In this document: positions 43,324 through 51,495 of the stretch, one piece after another
Numbering within the stretch: position 1 is the first letter of the stretch
Layout of the letters: every line of letters begins with the position of its first letter
Assembly: GCA_005778355.1 (NCBI GenBank)
Contig: SXON01000108.1
Coordinates: 1-51,623, forward strand
Length of the DNA stretch: 51,623 nucleotides
Source: Pseudomonadota bacterium
GTDB taxonomy: Bacteria > Myxococcota_A > UBA796 > SXON01
Direction: 5' to 3'
Notes under the pieces: model-generated
The model's database searches: none
What the model was told of the DNA's origin: nothing
What the model saw: only the letters and a program-made list of their open reading frames with translations
Made by a program: the position numbers and the translations under genes

Positions 43324-43769
43324 TCCGCGTGCTGGTAGTGGAAGACGGCTTCGAGTATCGCGACACGCTGACGCGTTTTCTGGGGGAGGGCTTCGTGGTC
43401 ACGCGCGCGGGCGACGGGGCCGAGGCCCTCGCGGCCGCCAGCGCCCACGACGTGGTGCTGCTCGACATGCGCTTCGATCGCGTTTCACCCGGCCAGTTGC
43501 TCGGTGATCTCGCGGAAACGGCAGAGCGCTTCAACGGCGACCCCGTGCGTGCGCGCCAGTTCCTGGAAGACAACCAGGGCACCTACATCCTCGCCGCCCT
43601 GCGCGCGGCGGGCCTTGCCCAGCCGGCCGTCTTCTGCCACGACTTCTCGGGCGAGCCGCGCCGGTGGTCGGCGTTGGAACGGAAATACGCGCCGGTGAGC
43701 TGGCTGCCCGACAACGCGAGCCCCGCCCTGCTCCGCGAGACGATTCGCGCGGCCGCTACGGCTTCCTAG
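43320..43769 (+). CDS. Stand-alone atypical receiver protein
   Basis: The 149-residue protein is a single receiver domain: acidic pair in VLVVEDG, phosphoacceptor Asp49 in VVLLDMRFD, then a ~30-residue insertion (SPGQLLGDLAETAERF and on) before NQGTYILAALRAAG. The usual Thr/Ser after beta 4 is replaced (VFCHDF), and the conserved Lys of beta 5 is absent (VSWLPDNAS). The same architecture is seen in the receiver of the sigma-54-type regulator at 35,845. It has no output domain. It overlaps the TPR-kinase stop by four bases and the convergent acetyltransferase by 14 bases. Confidence 0.8.
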   Translation: MIRVLVVEDGFEYRDTLTRFLGEGFVVTRAGDGAEALAAASAHDVVLLDMRFDRVSPGQLLGDLAETAERFNGDPVRARQFLEDNQGTYILAALRAAGLAQPAVFCHDFSGEPRRWSALERKYAPVSWLPDNASPALLRETIRAAATAS

Positions 43770-44277
43770 ACGCCCACTCCCCCAGGTCGAGCCGCATCAG
43801 CAGGTACTCCTGGGTGTTGTTGAACTCGTTCGGGAGCCGGGCCACGTCGGCGAAGCCGAACTTGGACCGGTACACCGCAATGGCGCGGTGGTTGTTGGTG
43901 GCCACCGCCAGCGACACGCGCTTCACACCATGCGCGGCGAGGCGCTCGAGCACCCCTCGCAAGAGTCGCGTGCCGAGACCGTGCCCGCGCCAGCCCGGGC
44001 GCAACGCCATGTTGAACACCACCACCTCGTCGGGGTCGTCGAAGCTGCGGTAGGTGTGGCAGGCGCCGATCACCAGCTCGTCCGCGCGAATCACGAAGAT
44101 TCGGCCGAAGCGCATCATCCCGCCGATGGTGTACCGCGAGAAGGTGGGCTCGGCGTAGCTGAGGAGGTCGAGCTCCACGAGCACCGGGATGAGACCCGGC
44201 TCGTGGGCGCTCACCTCGGCGATACTCAAGTCGTAGCCTTCTGAGTTGAAGGACCGCGTGAGGTGGTATCGCTCCAT
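43756..44277 (-). CDS. GNAT acetyltransferase
   Basis: The 173-residue protein has the acetyl-CoA binding motif A as ALRPGWRGHGLGTRLLRGVL (R/QxxGxG/A = RGHGLG) and the following NHRAIAVYRSKFGF, typical of GNAT enzymes that transfer acetyl groups to amines. Length is normal for the family. The substrate is unknown. It is divergent from the Xaa-Pro aminopeptidase, with a 38-base spacer. Confidence 0.9.
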   Translation of the reverse strand: MERYHLTRSFNSEGYDLSIAEVSAHEPGLIPVLVELDLLSYAEPTFSRYTIGGMMRFGRIFVIRADELVIGACHTYRSFDDPDEVVVFNMALRPGWRGHGLGTRLLRGVLERLAAHGVKRVSLAVATNNHRAIAVYRSKFGFADVARLPNEFNNTQEYLLMRLDLGEWASRKP

Positions 44278-44315
44278 CGGTCCCCCGGCCTAACTCGCTG
44301 GTTACGACCCACGCG

Positions 44316-45629
44316 ATGTTGCCGCACACCGACCCCGTCGCCCACGCCGCCCGCCGCGCCCGCTACCTCGAGGCGCTCGGCCCCGCCGCTGCGCTGATCG
44401 TGGCGCCGCCCCACCACCATCGCAACGCCGACGCCGAGTATCGATATCGGCAGGCGAGCGATCTTTTCTACCTCACCGGCTGGGAAGATCCCGAGGTGGC
44501 CGCGCTGTTTCGCCCCGGGAGTGAGCTGCCCTTCATCCTGTTTGTGCAGCCCAAGGATCCAGAACGTGAAGTGTGGACCGGGGTGCGCGAGGGCCTGGCC
44601 GGGGCTCGCGAGCGCTACGGTGCCGACGCCGCCTTCCCCTACAGCGAGCTCGGGTCGCGACTGGGGACGCTCCTGCAGGGCTACGCCGGGCTCCACTACC
44701 GCTTTGGCGACGACGCCAGTCTCGACGAGTCACTCAACCGTGCGATTCGCGGGCACGCCAAGGTGGCCGCGCGCAACGGCTGTGCTTTGCCCTACAGCTT
44801 CGTCGACCCGGGCAAGACCCTCGGCGAGATGCGGCTCTTGAAGGAGCCGGCCGAGGTTGAGCTCTTGCGAGAGGCGGGGCGCATCTCCGCCGAGGCCCAC
44901 GTGCTGGCGATGGGCGCGGGTCGTCCCGGGGTGCACGAGTACGAGGTTGAGGCGATCGTCGACGGTCATTTCCGTCGCAAGGGGGGCAACGGTCCTGGCT
45001 ACACCACCATCGTCGGCGGCGGCAAGAATGCCTGCATCCTCCATTACATCACCAACCGCGAGGCGCTCCGCGACGGCGAGCTCTGCCTCGTCGACGCCGG
45101 CTGCGAGTACCGCTACTACACCGCCGACATCACGCGCACCTGGCCGGTGAGCGGTCGTTTCTCGGGCCCGCAGCGGGATCTCTACCAGGTGGTGCTCGAC
45201 TCTCAGCTCGCGGCCATCGACTGCGCGCGGGCCGGGCGCGCCTACCGCGACATGCACGACGTGGCGGTGCGCGTGCTCGTCGAGGGCATGGTGAAGCTCG
45301 GCATTCTCCACGGCAGCGTGGATGAAAACATCGTGAGCGAGGCCTACCGCCGCTACTACATGCACGGCACCGGGCACTGGCTCGGTCTCGACGTGCACGA
45401 CGCGGGCGCCTACTGGCACGGTTTCGCGTCGCGACCGCTCGAACCCGGCATGGTGCTCACCGTGGAGCCGGGCCTCTACATCCCCGAGGGCGACACGCTG
45501 GCGCCGAGCGCCTTCCATGGCATCGGCATCCGCATCGAAGACGACGTCCTGGTGACCACCGGCGAGCCCGACGTGCTCACGCGAGACTGCCCCAAGACCA
45601 TCGCCGACGTGGAAGCGGCGTGCCGTTAG
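44316..45629 (+). CDS. pepP: Xaa-Pro aminopeptidase (M24B)
   Basis: The enzyme removes N-terminal residues preceding proline and is a cytoplasmic dinuclear metallopeptidase. The 437-residue protein has the N-terminal domain ending at GLHYRFGDDAS, and all five metal ligands: two Asp in DAGCEYRYYTADITRT, His in YYMHGTGHWLGLDVHD, Glu in LTVEPGLY and Glu in GIGIRIEDD. Length matches PepP. It overlaps the next gene by ten bases. Confidence 0.94.
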   Translation: MLPHTDPVAHAARRARYLEALGPAAALIVAPPHHHRNADAEYRYRQASDLFYLTGWEDPEVAALFRPGSELPFILFVQPKDPEREVWTGVREGLAGARERYGADAAFPYSELGSRLGTLLQGYAGLHYRFGDDASLDESLNRAIRGHAKVAARNGCALPYSFVDPGKTLGEMRLLKEPAEVELLREAGRISAEAHVLAMGAGRPGVHEYEVEAIVDGHFRRKGGNGPGYTTIVGGGKNACILHYITNREALRDGELCLVDAGCEYRYYTADITRTWPVSGRFSGPQRDLYQVVLDSQLAAIDCARAGRAYRDMHDVAVRVLVEGMVKLGILHGSVDENIVSEAYRRYYMHGTGHWLGLDVHDAGAYWHGFASRPLEPGMVLTVEPGLYIPEGDTLAPSAFHGIGIRIEDDVLVTTGEPDVLTRDCPKTIADVEAACR

Positions 45630-46624
45630 ACGAGCCCGAGCCCGATCCCGGAGGCCCCGGCGAGGTGGCCGACCTGCGTACCGCCTCGGGACGCCGGATC
45701 TTCCCCGGGATCTCGTCTCGCGCCTGGGAACATCCCGCCGACCGCGCCGCGCTCACCACGCTCCGCGCCGTCCCGGGTTTCGACGTCGCGACGAAGTGGG
45801 TCTTCGGCCTGTTCACCGAGCGCGCTTTGCGCGCGCTCTACCTGGGCGGGGCCGTCGAGGTGGGGCCCGAGCAGTTCCCCAGGGTGTACCGCCTGTACGC
45901 CGAGTGCCTCGAGATCCTCGACGCGCCCGAGCCGTATACGCTCTTCATCACCCAGAACCCGGTGCTCAACGCGGGCGCAGTGGGCTGGGAGCACCCCTTC
46001 GTGGTGCTCAACAGCGGCACCGTCCACGCGCTCGACGACGACCAGCTCCGCTACGTGCTCGCGCATGAGCTGGGTCATGTGCAGAGCGGCCACGTGCTCT
46101 ACAAGACCATGCTCGGCCTCTTGCTGCGCGCCGCGCCACTCGCGCTCGGCACGCCGCTCACCGGCCTCGCCCTGCTCGCGGTGATCGCGGCCTTGCTCGA
46201 GTGGGACCGCAAGAGCGAGCTGAGCGCGGACCGCGCGGGCCTGCTGGCATGCCAGGACCCCGACCAGGTGAGACAGGCCCTCTTACGCATGGCCGGCGGC
46301 GTGGGCGAGGGCGCCAACCTCGCGGCCTTCCGCGAGCAGGCCCGGCGCTACGAGGAAGACCGCGGCGTGCTCGACAGCGTGGCGCGAACGCTCGCGATCC
46401 TCGGTCGACAGCATCCCTTCCCGGTGCAGCGCCTCCGCGAGCTCGACGCGTGGATCGAGGCGGGCCACTACGACGCGGTGATGCGCGGCGAGTACCCCCT
46501 TCGGGCCGACGACCCCGAGGACTCGCCCTGGCGCGCCTGGCAGGAGGGCGCGGGACACTACGCGAGCCGCGCGCGCGAGGTGGGACGGCGCGTGTCGGAT
46601 CTATTCCGGAAGAAACCCGACTAG
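45620..46624 (+). CDS. M48-family zinc metallopeptidase
   Basis: The 334-residue protein starts at a GTG overlapping the pepP stop. It has the zinc motif AHELGHVQSGH (HExxH), the third ligand Glu in KSELSADRAGLLA, and a hydrophobic segment between them (GLLLRAAPLALGTPLTGLAL). No N-terminal signal peptide is seen, so it is cytoplasmic or membrane-associated via the internal segment. Members of this group degrade membrane or envelope proteins. It is co-transcribed with pepP and convergent with the next lipoprotein gene, overlapping by four bases. Confidence 0.88.
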   Translation: MPLDEPEPDPGGPGEVADLRTASGRRIFPGISSRAWEHPADRAALTTLRAVPGFDVATKWVFGLFTERALRALYLGGAVEVGPEQFPRVYRLYAECLEILDAPEPYTLFITQNPVLNAGAVGWEHPFVVLNSGTVHALDDDQLRYVLAHELGHVQSGHVLYKTMLGLLLRAAPLALGTPLTGLALLAVIAALLEWDRKSELSADRAGLLACQDPDQVRQALLRMAGGVGEGANLAAFREQARRYEEDRGVLDSVARTLAILGRQHPFPVQRLRELDAWIEAGHYDAVMRGEYPLRADDPEDSPWRAWQEGAGHYASRAREVGRRVSDLFRKKPD

Positions 46625-47166
46625 TATGGGTCTTCGAAGGCGAGCACGACGCCGGTGGTGAGGTAGCCGTCCTTGATGAGGATCGGCCACGAGGTGATGC
46701 CGTCCTCGCCGTAGATCAAGACCAAGTCTTCAGGGCCTGGGTAGTGATAGTGGTCGTTGTTCCTGTCGATATACGCGGCGATGTACACCTCGTACTGGAA
46801 GGGAGACTGCCCGAGCTCGGGTAGCTCCACCTCCAGCGTCTTCGGGAAGCTGGCCGACGTGTCGACCTTCTCGAGCTGCGTGCCGGCCCGGTACTCGTCG
46901 GTCCAGATGCCCACGCGCACCACGTCTTCCCCGCCCACGGTGCCGTCGTAGGTGAGCTCCATCCGCAGGCCGGTGGTGCCGATGTTCCACTCGAGCTCCG
47001 GCGGCTCGGGCTTCTCGTCGCCGGTCTCGCCCGTCTCGCCTGTCTCGCTTTGGGTGTCGCTTGTGTCGTCGGTGTCGGGACGATCGTAGGTGTCGCCGCC
47101 GGTGTCGCCGGTGTCGGTGCCCGCGTCGCAGGCGACGAGGGCGAGGCAGGGGAACAACAATCGCAT
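46621..47166 (-). CDS. Small lipoprotein with Asp/Thr/Glu-rich linker
   Basis: The 181-residue protein begins MRLLFPCLALVACDAG with lipobox LVAC, followed by a ~40-residue linker (TDTGDTGGDTYDRPDTDD and QSETGETGETG). The remaining ~110 residues are a beta-rich domain (LRMELTYDGTVGGEDVVRVG, FQYEVYIAAYIDRNNDH). The family is not recognised. It is divergent from the CotH-type lipoprotein gene with a 53-base spacer. Confidence 0.7.
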   Translation of the reverse strand: MRLLFPCLALVACDAGTDTGDTGGDTYDRPDTDDTSDTQSETGETGETGDEKPEPPELEWNIGTTGLRMELTYDGTVGGEDVVRVGIWTDEYRAGTQLEKVDTSASFPKTLEVELPELGQSPFQYEVYIAAYIDRNNDHYHYPGPEDLVLIYGEDGITSWPILIKDGYLTTGVVLAFEDPY

Positions 47167-47219
47167 GCGGCGCGGAGTCTAGCACCACCGCGAACGGGGT
47201 GCCCTGCTACGATGGCGGC

Positions 47220-48761
47220 GTGACCGTACTCCTGCTCCTTTCCTGTTCCCCCTCCACCGAGATCGGTCTCGGCGAGGGCGACGACACGTCGCCGCCCAAC
47301 GTCGACACGGCCCCCGAGAACGTCGATGGCGCCGAGGACTTCGGCTGTCGCCCCGAGGCCGAGGACGTGGAGGTGGACGAGGGCGAGGTGGTGAGCCTCC
47401 AGTTCGCGTGCTCGGGGACGGGCACGGCCTCGAGCTGGTCGCTCGTCGACGGACCCCCGGGCGCCGCGCTCGAGTCGACCACCGGCACCTTCACGTGGAC
47501 CACCGACCTGTCGAGCGCCGGCGCGTGGCCGGTCCGCGTGGCCGCGCATGGCGAGGGCGAGGAGGAGGGCGAGGCGCGGGTCAACGTGGTCGACGCCTAC
47601 GACGCGCCCGGAAACGAGCTTGTCACGCCCGCCAGCTACCTCACCGAGTACGGCCTGCCGGTCTTCCACATCGAGCTCCCCCCCGACATCAACTTCGACG
47701 ACTCGGAACCCACCACGATCACCTACCGCGGCGAACCCTACGACGTGGAGATCCAGTACCGGGGTGCCGCCTCGAGCTACTACCCGAAGAAGTCATTCCG
47801 GGTGAAGTTCCCGCCCGACCACGAGTTCGACGACGAGGACGAAGGCTTCCCCAATCGAAGGGGGATCGTGCTCACCTCGACCTTTGACGACAATGCCTAT
47901 TTCCGCCAGAAGATGGTGTACGACCTCTGGAACATGCAGGACGAGTCGCGCGCCCAGATCGAGAACCTGATGGTGGTGGTGTACCTCGATGGCGAGTACC
48001 ACGGCCTCTACGTCTTGACCGACCACATCAGCGGGGAGTGGTGGGAAGACTATGGTCACAACGAGGACGGCAGCCTCTACAAGTCTGTCGATCACTCGGC
48101 CAACTTCTACTCTACCTACGGCGGCAGCACCAAGTCGAGCTGGCACTCCGGCTACGAGAAGAAGGAGGGAATTCCCAACGACTACAGCGACATTGATGCC
48201 CTCGTGCAGTTCGTGGCCGAGTCGAGTGACGCCGACTTCGACGCCCAGATCGGCGAGATGATCGTGCTCGAGGAGTTCTACGACTGGTGGTCGCTGGTGG
48301 TGTTCACCGAGTCCGACGACAGCGGGGGCAAGAACGCCTACCTATACAACGACCCCGCGGCGCCGCTGTGGCACCACGCGCCCTGGGACTTCAACCACTC
48401 GCTCGGTCAGACCTGGCAAACCGACCGCGAGCCCGCCACCTACGACTACGATTTCACCAGCGCCAACAACCTCTTCCGGCGGCTCCTGGGCAGCCGGACC
48501 TACGGCGCGGACATGAGCGGGCGTTTCGACGCGCAACGCGACACCGTGTTCCATCCCGACGTGACGATGGCGCTTATCGACGGCTACATCGAGCGCATCG
48601 ACAAGTCCGCTCGCCGCGACTGGGACAAGTGGCAGGACGATTACTACAGCTACTCGGGCTGGTCCTGGCGCAGCAACTGGACCGACTACGACGGCGAGGT
48701 GGCCTACGTGCGCGAGTGGCTGCGCGATCGCCACGACTTCGTCGAGGACTGGAACCCCTAG
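47220..48761 (+). CDS. CotH-type protein-kinase-fold lipoprotein
   Basis: The 513-residue protein starts at GTG with a very short lipobox (VTVLLLLSC). An Ig/cadherin-like domain follows (VEVDEGEVVSLQFACSG ... GTFTWTTDLSSAGAWPVRVA). From about residue 140 the CotH domain shows IQYRGAASSYYPKKSFRVKF (Lys-rich, residues ~178-198), LTSTFDDNAYFRQKMVYDLW, VVVYLDGEYHGLYVLTDHI and the catalytic-type WDFNHSLG (Asp390). CotH proteins of Bacillus phosphorylate spore-coat proteins; myxobacterial homologues are uncharacterised. The stop overlaps the convergent MaoC gene by four bases. Confidence 0.87.
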   Translation: MTVLLLLSCSPSTEIGLGEGDDTSPPNVDTAPENVDGAEDFGCRPEAEDVEVDEGEVVSLQFACSGTGTASSWSLVDGPPGAALESTTGTFTWTTDLSSAGAWPVRVAAHGEGEEEGEARVNVVDAYDAPGNELVTPASYLTEYGLPVFHIELPPDINFDDSEPTTITYRGEPYDVEIQYRGAASSYYPKKSFRVKFPPDHEFDDEDEGFPNRRGIVLTSTFDDNAYFRQKMVYDLWNMQDESRAQIENLMVVVYLDGEYHGLYVLTDHISGEWWEDYGHNEDGSLYKSVDHSANFYSTYGGSTKSSWHSGYEKKEGIPNDYSDIDALVQFVAESSDADFDAQIGEMIVLEEFYDWWSLVVFTESDDSGGKNAYLYNDPAAPLWHHAPWDFNHSLGQTWQTDREPATYDYDFTSANNLFRRLLGSRTYGADMSGRFDAQRDTVFHPDVTMALIDGYIERIDKSARRDWDKWQDDYYSYSGWSWRSNWTDYDGEVAYVREWLRDRHDFVEDWNP

Positions 48762-49606
48762 GCCGGCCGGACGTCCGCCACCAGAATTCGCCCGTCGCCC
48801 TTCTTGCCGCGGTTGTTCCGTACCACCATCCGGGTGCCGCCCTGCAGCGGACCGGACTCGAAGGAAACCTGTCCGGGCAGGAAAAGGGGCGAGAGGAAGC
48901 TCGCCTCCAGCACGCAGGCGGGTGGGATTTCGGTGTCGGCCTCGGCCACGGCGCGTGCGAGGGTCCACCAGCCGTGCATGATGGCGCGCGGGAATCCGAA
49001 CAATCGGGCGGCGAGCCGGTGCAGGTGGATGGGGTTGTAGTCGCCGCTGGCGCGCGCATAGCGGCGTCCCATGTCGCCGGGCACTTGCCAGCTGGTCGAC
49101 CGTCGCAAGGGGAAGGGGATGTCTTCCACCCCGGGGCGCTTCACCCCGTCGCCCGGCAGCTCGCGACTGAGGATCGTGGTCACACCATGCCAGACCTCGT
49201 CGCCGCCCGCGTGGACGACGGTGTGCATGTCGAGCTCGCCGCCGCGCCGGGCGGGTCGGAAACCATCGATCCACACCTGACCCGACAGGGCCTCTCCCGC
49301 GCGGATCGGCCGCCTCTGTTCGATCCTCTGCCGGGCGTGCACCACCCCGGCGAGGCGCACCGGGAGCGCCTCGTGGGTGAGCACCGTGAGCTGTAGGCCG
49401 CGGGCGAGTACGGTGGGGAAGGTGAGGGGAAGCGGGTCGGTGGCGGCGAAACCACAGGTTCGCGCGTAGAGCGCGGGGTCGAGGTCGAGCACGCGAGCGC
49501 GGGCCTCCACGCGAGGCAGCACCTCGCCCGCCGCCACGGGGCGACCCTTCTTGCGAAAGACGGTCCAGAGCGACACCGACGGGGGCCGTTCAAACTCTAG
49601 GACCAT
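48758..49606 (-). CDS. MaoC-like hot-dog dehydratase/hydratase
   Basis: The 282-residue protein has two hot-dog-type halves. The second contains the catalytic motif YARASGDYNPIHLH (Asp189, His194) followed by FGFPRAIMHGWWTLA, typical of (R)-specific enoyl-CoA hydratases and MaoC-like 3-hydroxyacyl dehydratases; the first half lacks it. It would hydrate or dehydrate acyl-CoA or acyl-ACP. The start at 49606 overlaps the end of the preceding gene by ten bases, so the two are coupled. Confidence 0.88.
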   Translation of the reverse strand: MVLEFERPPSVSLWTVFRKKGRPVAAGEVLPRVEARARVLDLDPALYARTCGFAATDPLPLTFPTVLARGLQLTVLTHEALPVRLAGVVHARQRIEQRRPIRAGEALSGQVWIDGFRPARRGGELDMHTVVHAGGDEVWHGVTTILSRELPGDGVKRPGVEDIPFPLRRSTSWQVPGDMGRRYARASGDYNPIHLHRLAARLFGFPRAIMHGWWTLARAVAEADTEIPPACVLEASFLSPLFLPGQVSFESGPLQGGTRMVVRNNRGKKGDGRILVADVRPA

Positions 49607-51393
49607 GGCAGGGCCTCCCGCCAGGCCTGCGGCCAGCTGGAGCCCCGATTCCCGGGGATCTCCCGTCCCGTGGCGTCGGTGACGAAGTTCGCCATGTCGC
49701 CGAAGGCCCGCTCCGCGTTCTGCCGCCCGCCGCGCTGCCTCATCGCGATCATCTCGCCATCGACGCGCAGCGACACCACCTCGTGCGGGCCGGGGCGCAG
49801 GTCGACGAGCGCGCCCTTGCGGCGGGCGTTCATCAGCTGTTCCTCGTTGCCGATGGGGTCGGCCACCGTCTTGGCCTTGAGCGTCCACAAGAGGAGCGAG
49901 GTCGGCTCGCGGCCGGGGAAGGCCTCGGCGAGGAGGTCGTGGCCGCCGTAGAACTGCTTGCCGATGTCGTCCTGGTTCACCGGGCCGGCCATCAGGCAGA
50001 TGCCGGCGAGCAGGTCGCAGTGGGACGGCAGGTCGATACAACCGGCGAGCTCGCAGGCCAGCGCCGACCGCGAGGCCACGGCGCCGAAGGCCCGCACGGC
50101 GTGCGTGAAATCGAGGCCAGCGGCCTCCACTTCCGGTCGCGACAGGCCGCCCACGTAGATCCGTTGCCCGGCCAGCGCGAAGGCCTTCTTGCCGCGGAGC
50201 GCGTTCTTGGACAAGGCGCGCCCCGTGGGCCAGTCGATCCACCCGGGAATGCCGTTCACCACGTGGTCGGTGATGTCTTCCAGCTTCTTGCGTACCGAGC
50301 GGAGACGCTCCTTCCCTCCGGGGGTGAGCACGTCGATGCGGTCGAGGAGCAACAGCCGCTTGGCGGTGTCGCGATCGGCGCCCGTCCAGCGACAGAAGGC
50401 GTTGTACCCGGCTCGTCCTGCCATCTCCACCAGCTCCGGGGGCACGTCCATGTCCTGTCGCGACTGGTAGGGCGCGGGCGCCTTGTCTTCCTGGTTCACC
50501 CCCGGCTGGATGCGCTCCGAGCGAAAGGCGAGCAGGTTGGCGCCGAGTTTCCTACAGGTGGCGGGCGAAACCGGCGAGGGCTCGGCGACCGCCCCCACCT
50601 GGGCGACGAGGGCCACCCGCCAGCCCAGTGCCCGGTCGTCTGCCGTGAGACCGGCCATCGCCTCGATCTCCGCGGTAGCGCCTGCGTTCTCGGCCTGCCG
50701 CGCCGCCCCTGAGAAGGGGGCCATCAGCACATTGGCGCGTCGCGTGCCCCCCGAGGCGAGGAGCGCCGCCCGTTCCAGGGCGTCGGCCCAGATGCCCACG
50801 TGGAGGTGCTGCAGGTAGCCGATGGTCGGGATGTCGTCGGCGTGCGCGAACTTTTTCCGCCAGGCCCTCGCCGCCACGGTGATGGGGCTCGAGAGAGGAG
50901 CGTGACCGACGAAGGTGAGCAGGAAGGTGAAGGGCGTGCGGTAGGGTCGCGACAGGGCGATGTGCACGTGGGACGCGGCCGCGAGCACTGGCCCCTCCCG
51001 GTGACGCAGCCGCTCGAGCATCGGCCGGAGCTTCTCCGCGTCGACCGGGCCGAGGGTGACCTGCCGCTGGCCGCGGTAGTTGGTGGACTGCCGCGCGCTC
51101 AGCACGCCGAGCGACGCTTCCTCGAAGAGCTCGCCCTCCGACGGCCCGCGCCCGGGGACGAAGGCCGGGGGCGGATCGAGCGACAAAAGCGCCGCCGCCT
51201 CGGCCGCCTCGGTTCGGCTCAGCGCCAGCCGCCGCCGGTAGCCAACTGGACTGGCGGACTCGAGGCTGTCGGGCAGGTGGTAGCGGTTGCGACTCTCGGC
51301 GCCCTCGCCGTGACCCGCAAAAGAAGCCCCCCGCCCGAGCTGTTGCCCGGGCGGGGGGAGAGGAATCGGGAGGAGCGCGACGGGCTTCTGCAT
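49597..51393 (-). CDS. Large protein of unknown function upstream of MaoC
   Basis: The longest frame gives 598 residues. I recognise no family. Features are PSVGYRRRLALSRTEAAEAA-like N-terminal region, a middle with KLRPMLERLRHREGPVL and YRTPFTFLLTFVGHAPL, LDRIDVLTPGGKERLRSVRK, GIPGWIDWPTGRALSK, and a C-terminal LAGICLMAGPVNQDDIGKQF. It is soluble with no signal peptide. The annotated start is doubtful: a strong minus-strand terminator lies within the first ~25 codons, so true translation probably begins further in, for example at the GTG at 51105 (residue 97) or a TTG before it. Coupling to MaoC suggests a shared acyl-chain pathway. Confidence 0.6.
   Translation of the reverse strand: MQKPVALLPIPLPPPGQQLGRGASFAGHGEGAESRNRYHLPDSLESASPVGYRRRLALSRTEAAEAAALLSLDPPPAFVPGRGPSEGELFEEASLGVLSARQSTNYRGQRQVTLGPVDAEKLRPMLERLRHREGPVLAAASHVHIALSRPYRTPFTFLLTFVGHAPLSSPITVAARAWRKKFAHADDIPTIGYLQHLHVGIWADALERAALLASGGTRRANVLMAPFSGAARQAENAGATAEIEAMAGLTADDRALGWRVALVAQVGAVAEPSPVSPATCRKLGANLLAFRSERIQPGVNQEDKAPAPYQSRQDMDVPPELVEMAGRAGYNAFCRWTGADRDTAKRLLLLDRIDVLTPGGKERLRSVRKKLEDITDHVVNGIPGWIDWPTGRALSKNALRGKKAFALAGQRIYVGGLSRPEVEAAGLDFTHAVRAFGAVASRSALACELAGCIDLPSHCDLLAGICLMAGPVNQDDIGKQFYGGHDLLAEAFPGREPTSLLLWTLKAKTVADPIGNEEQLMNARRKGALVDLRPGPHEVVSLRVDGEMIAMRQRGGRQNAERAFGDMANFVTDATGREIPGNRGSSWPQAWREALPWS
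51319..51358 (-). terminator. Intrinsic terminator of the Gly-rich protein gene
   Basis: On the minus strand an 11-pair perfect GC stem (CCCCCCGCCCG at 51358-51348 with CGGGCGGGGGG at 51337-51327) is followed immediately by CUUCUUUU. This is the best Rho-independent terminator in the window. It lies inside the longest frame of the gene annotated at 49597-51393. Confidence 0.75.
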
Positions 51394-51466
51394 CGGGACG
51401 GGAGCCTATTCGGCCCGCGCCCGGGCTGTCACCGGTTGCGCTACATCGCCCGTGGCGTCAGGGCGT

Positions 51467-51486
51467 GCGCGTCGAGATCGACGCGC
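51467..51486 (-). terminator. Hairpin after the Gly-rich protein gene
   Basis: GCGCGTCGA and TCGACGCGC form a near-perfect palindrome with a two-base centre, starting ten bases after the stop of the Gly-rich protein gene. No T-run follows, so it may only stabilise the transcript end. Confidence 0.3.
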
Positions 51487-51495
51487 AACGACCAT

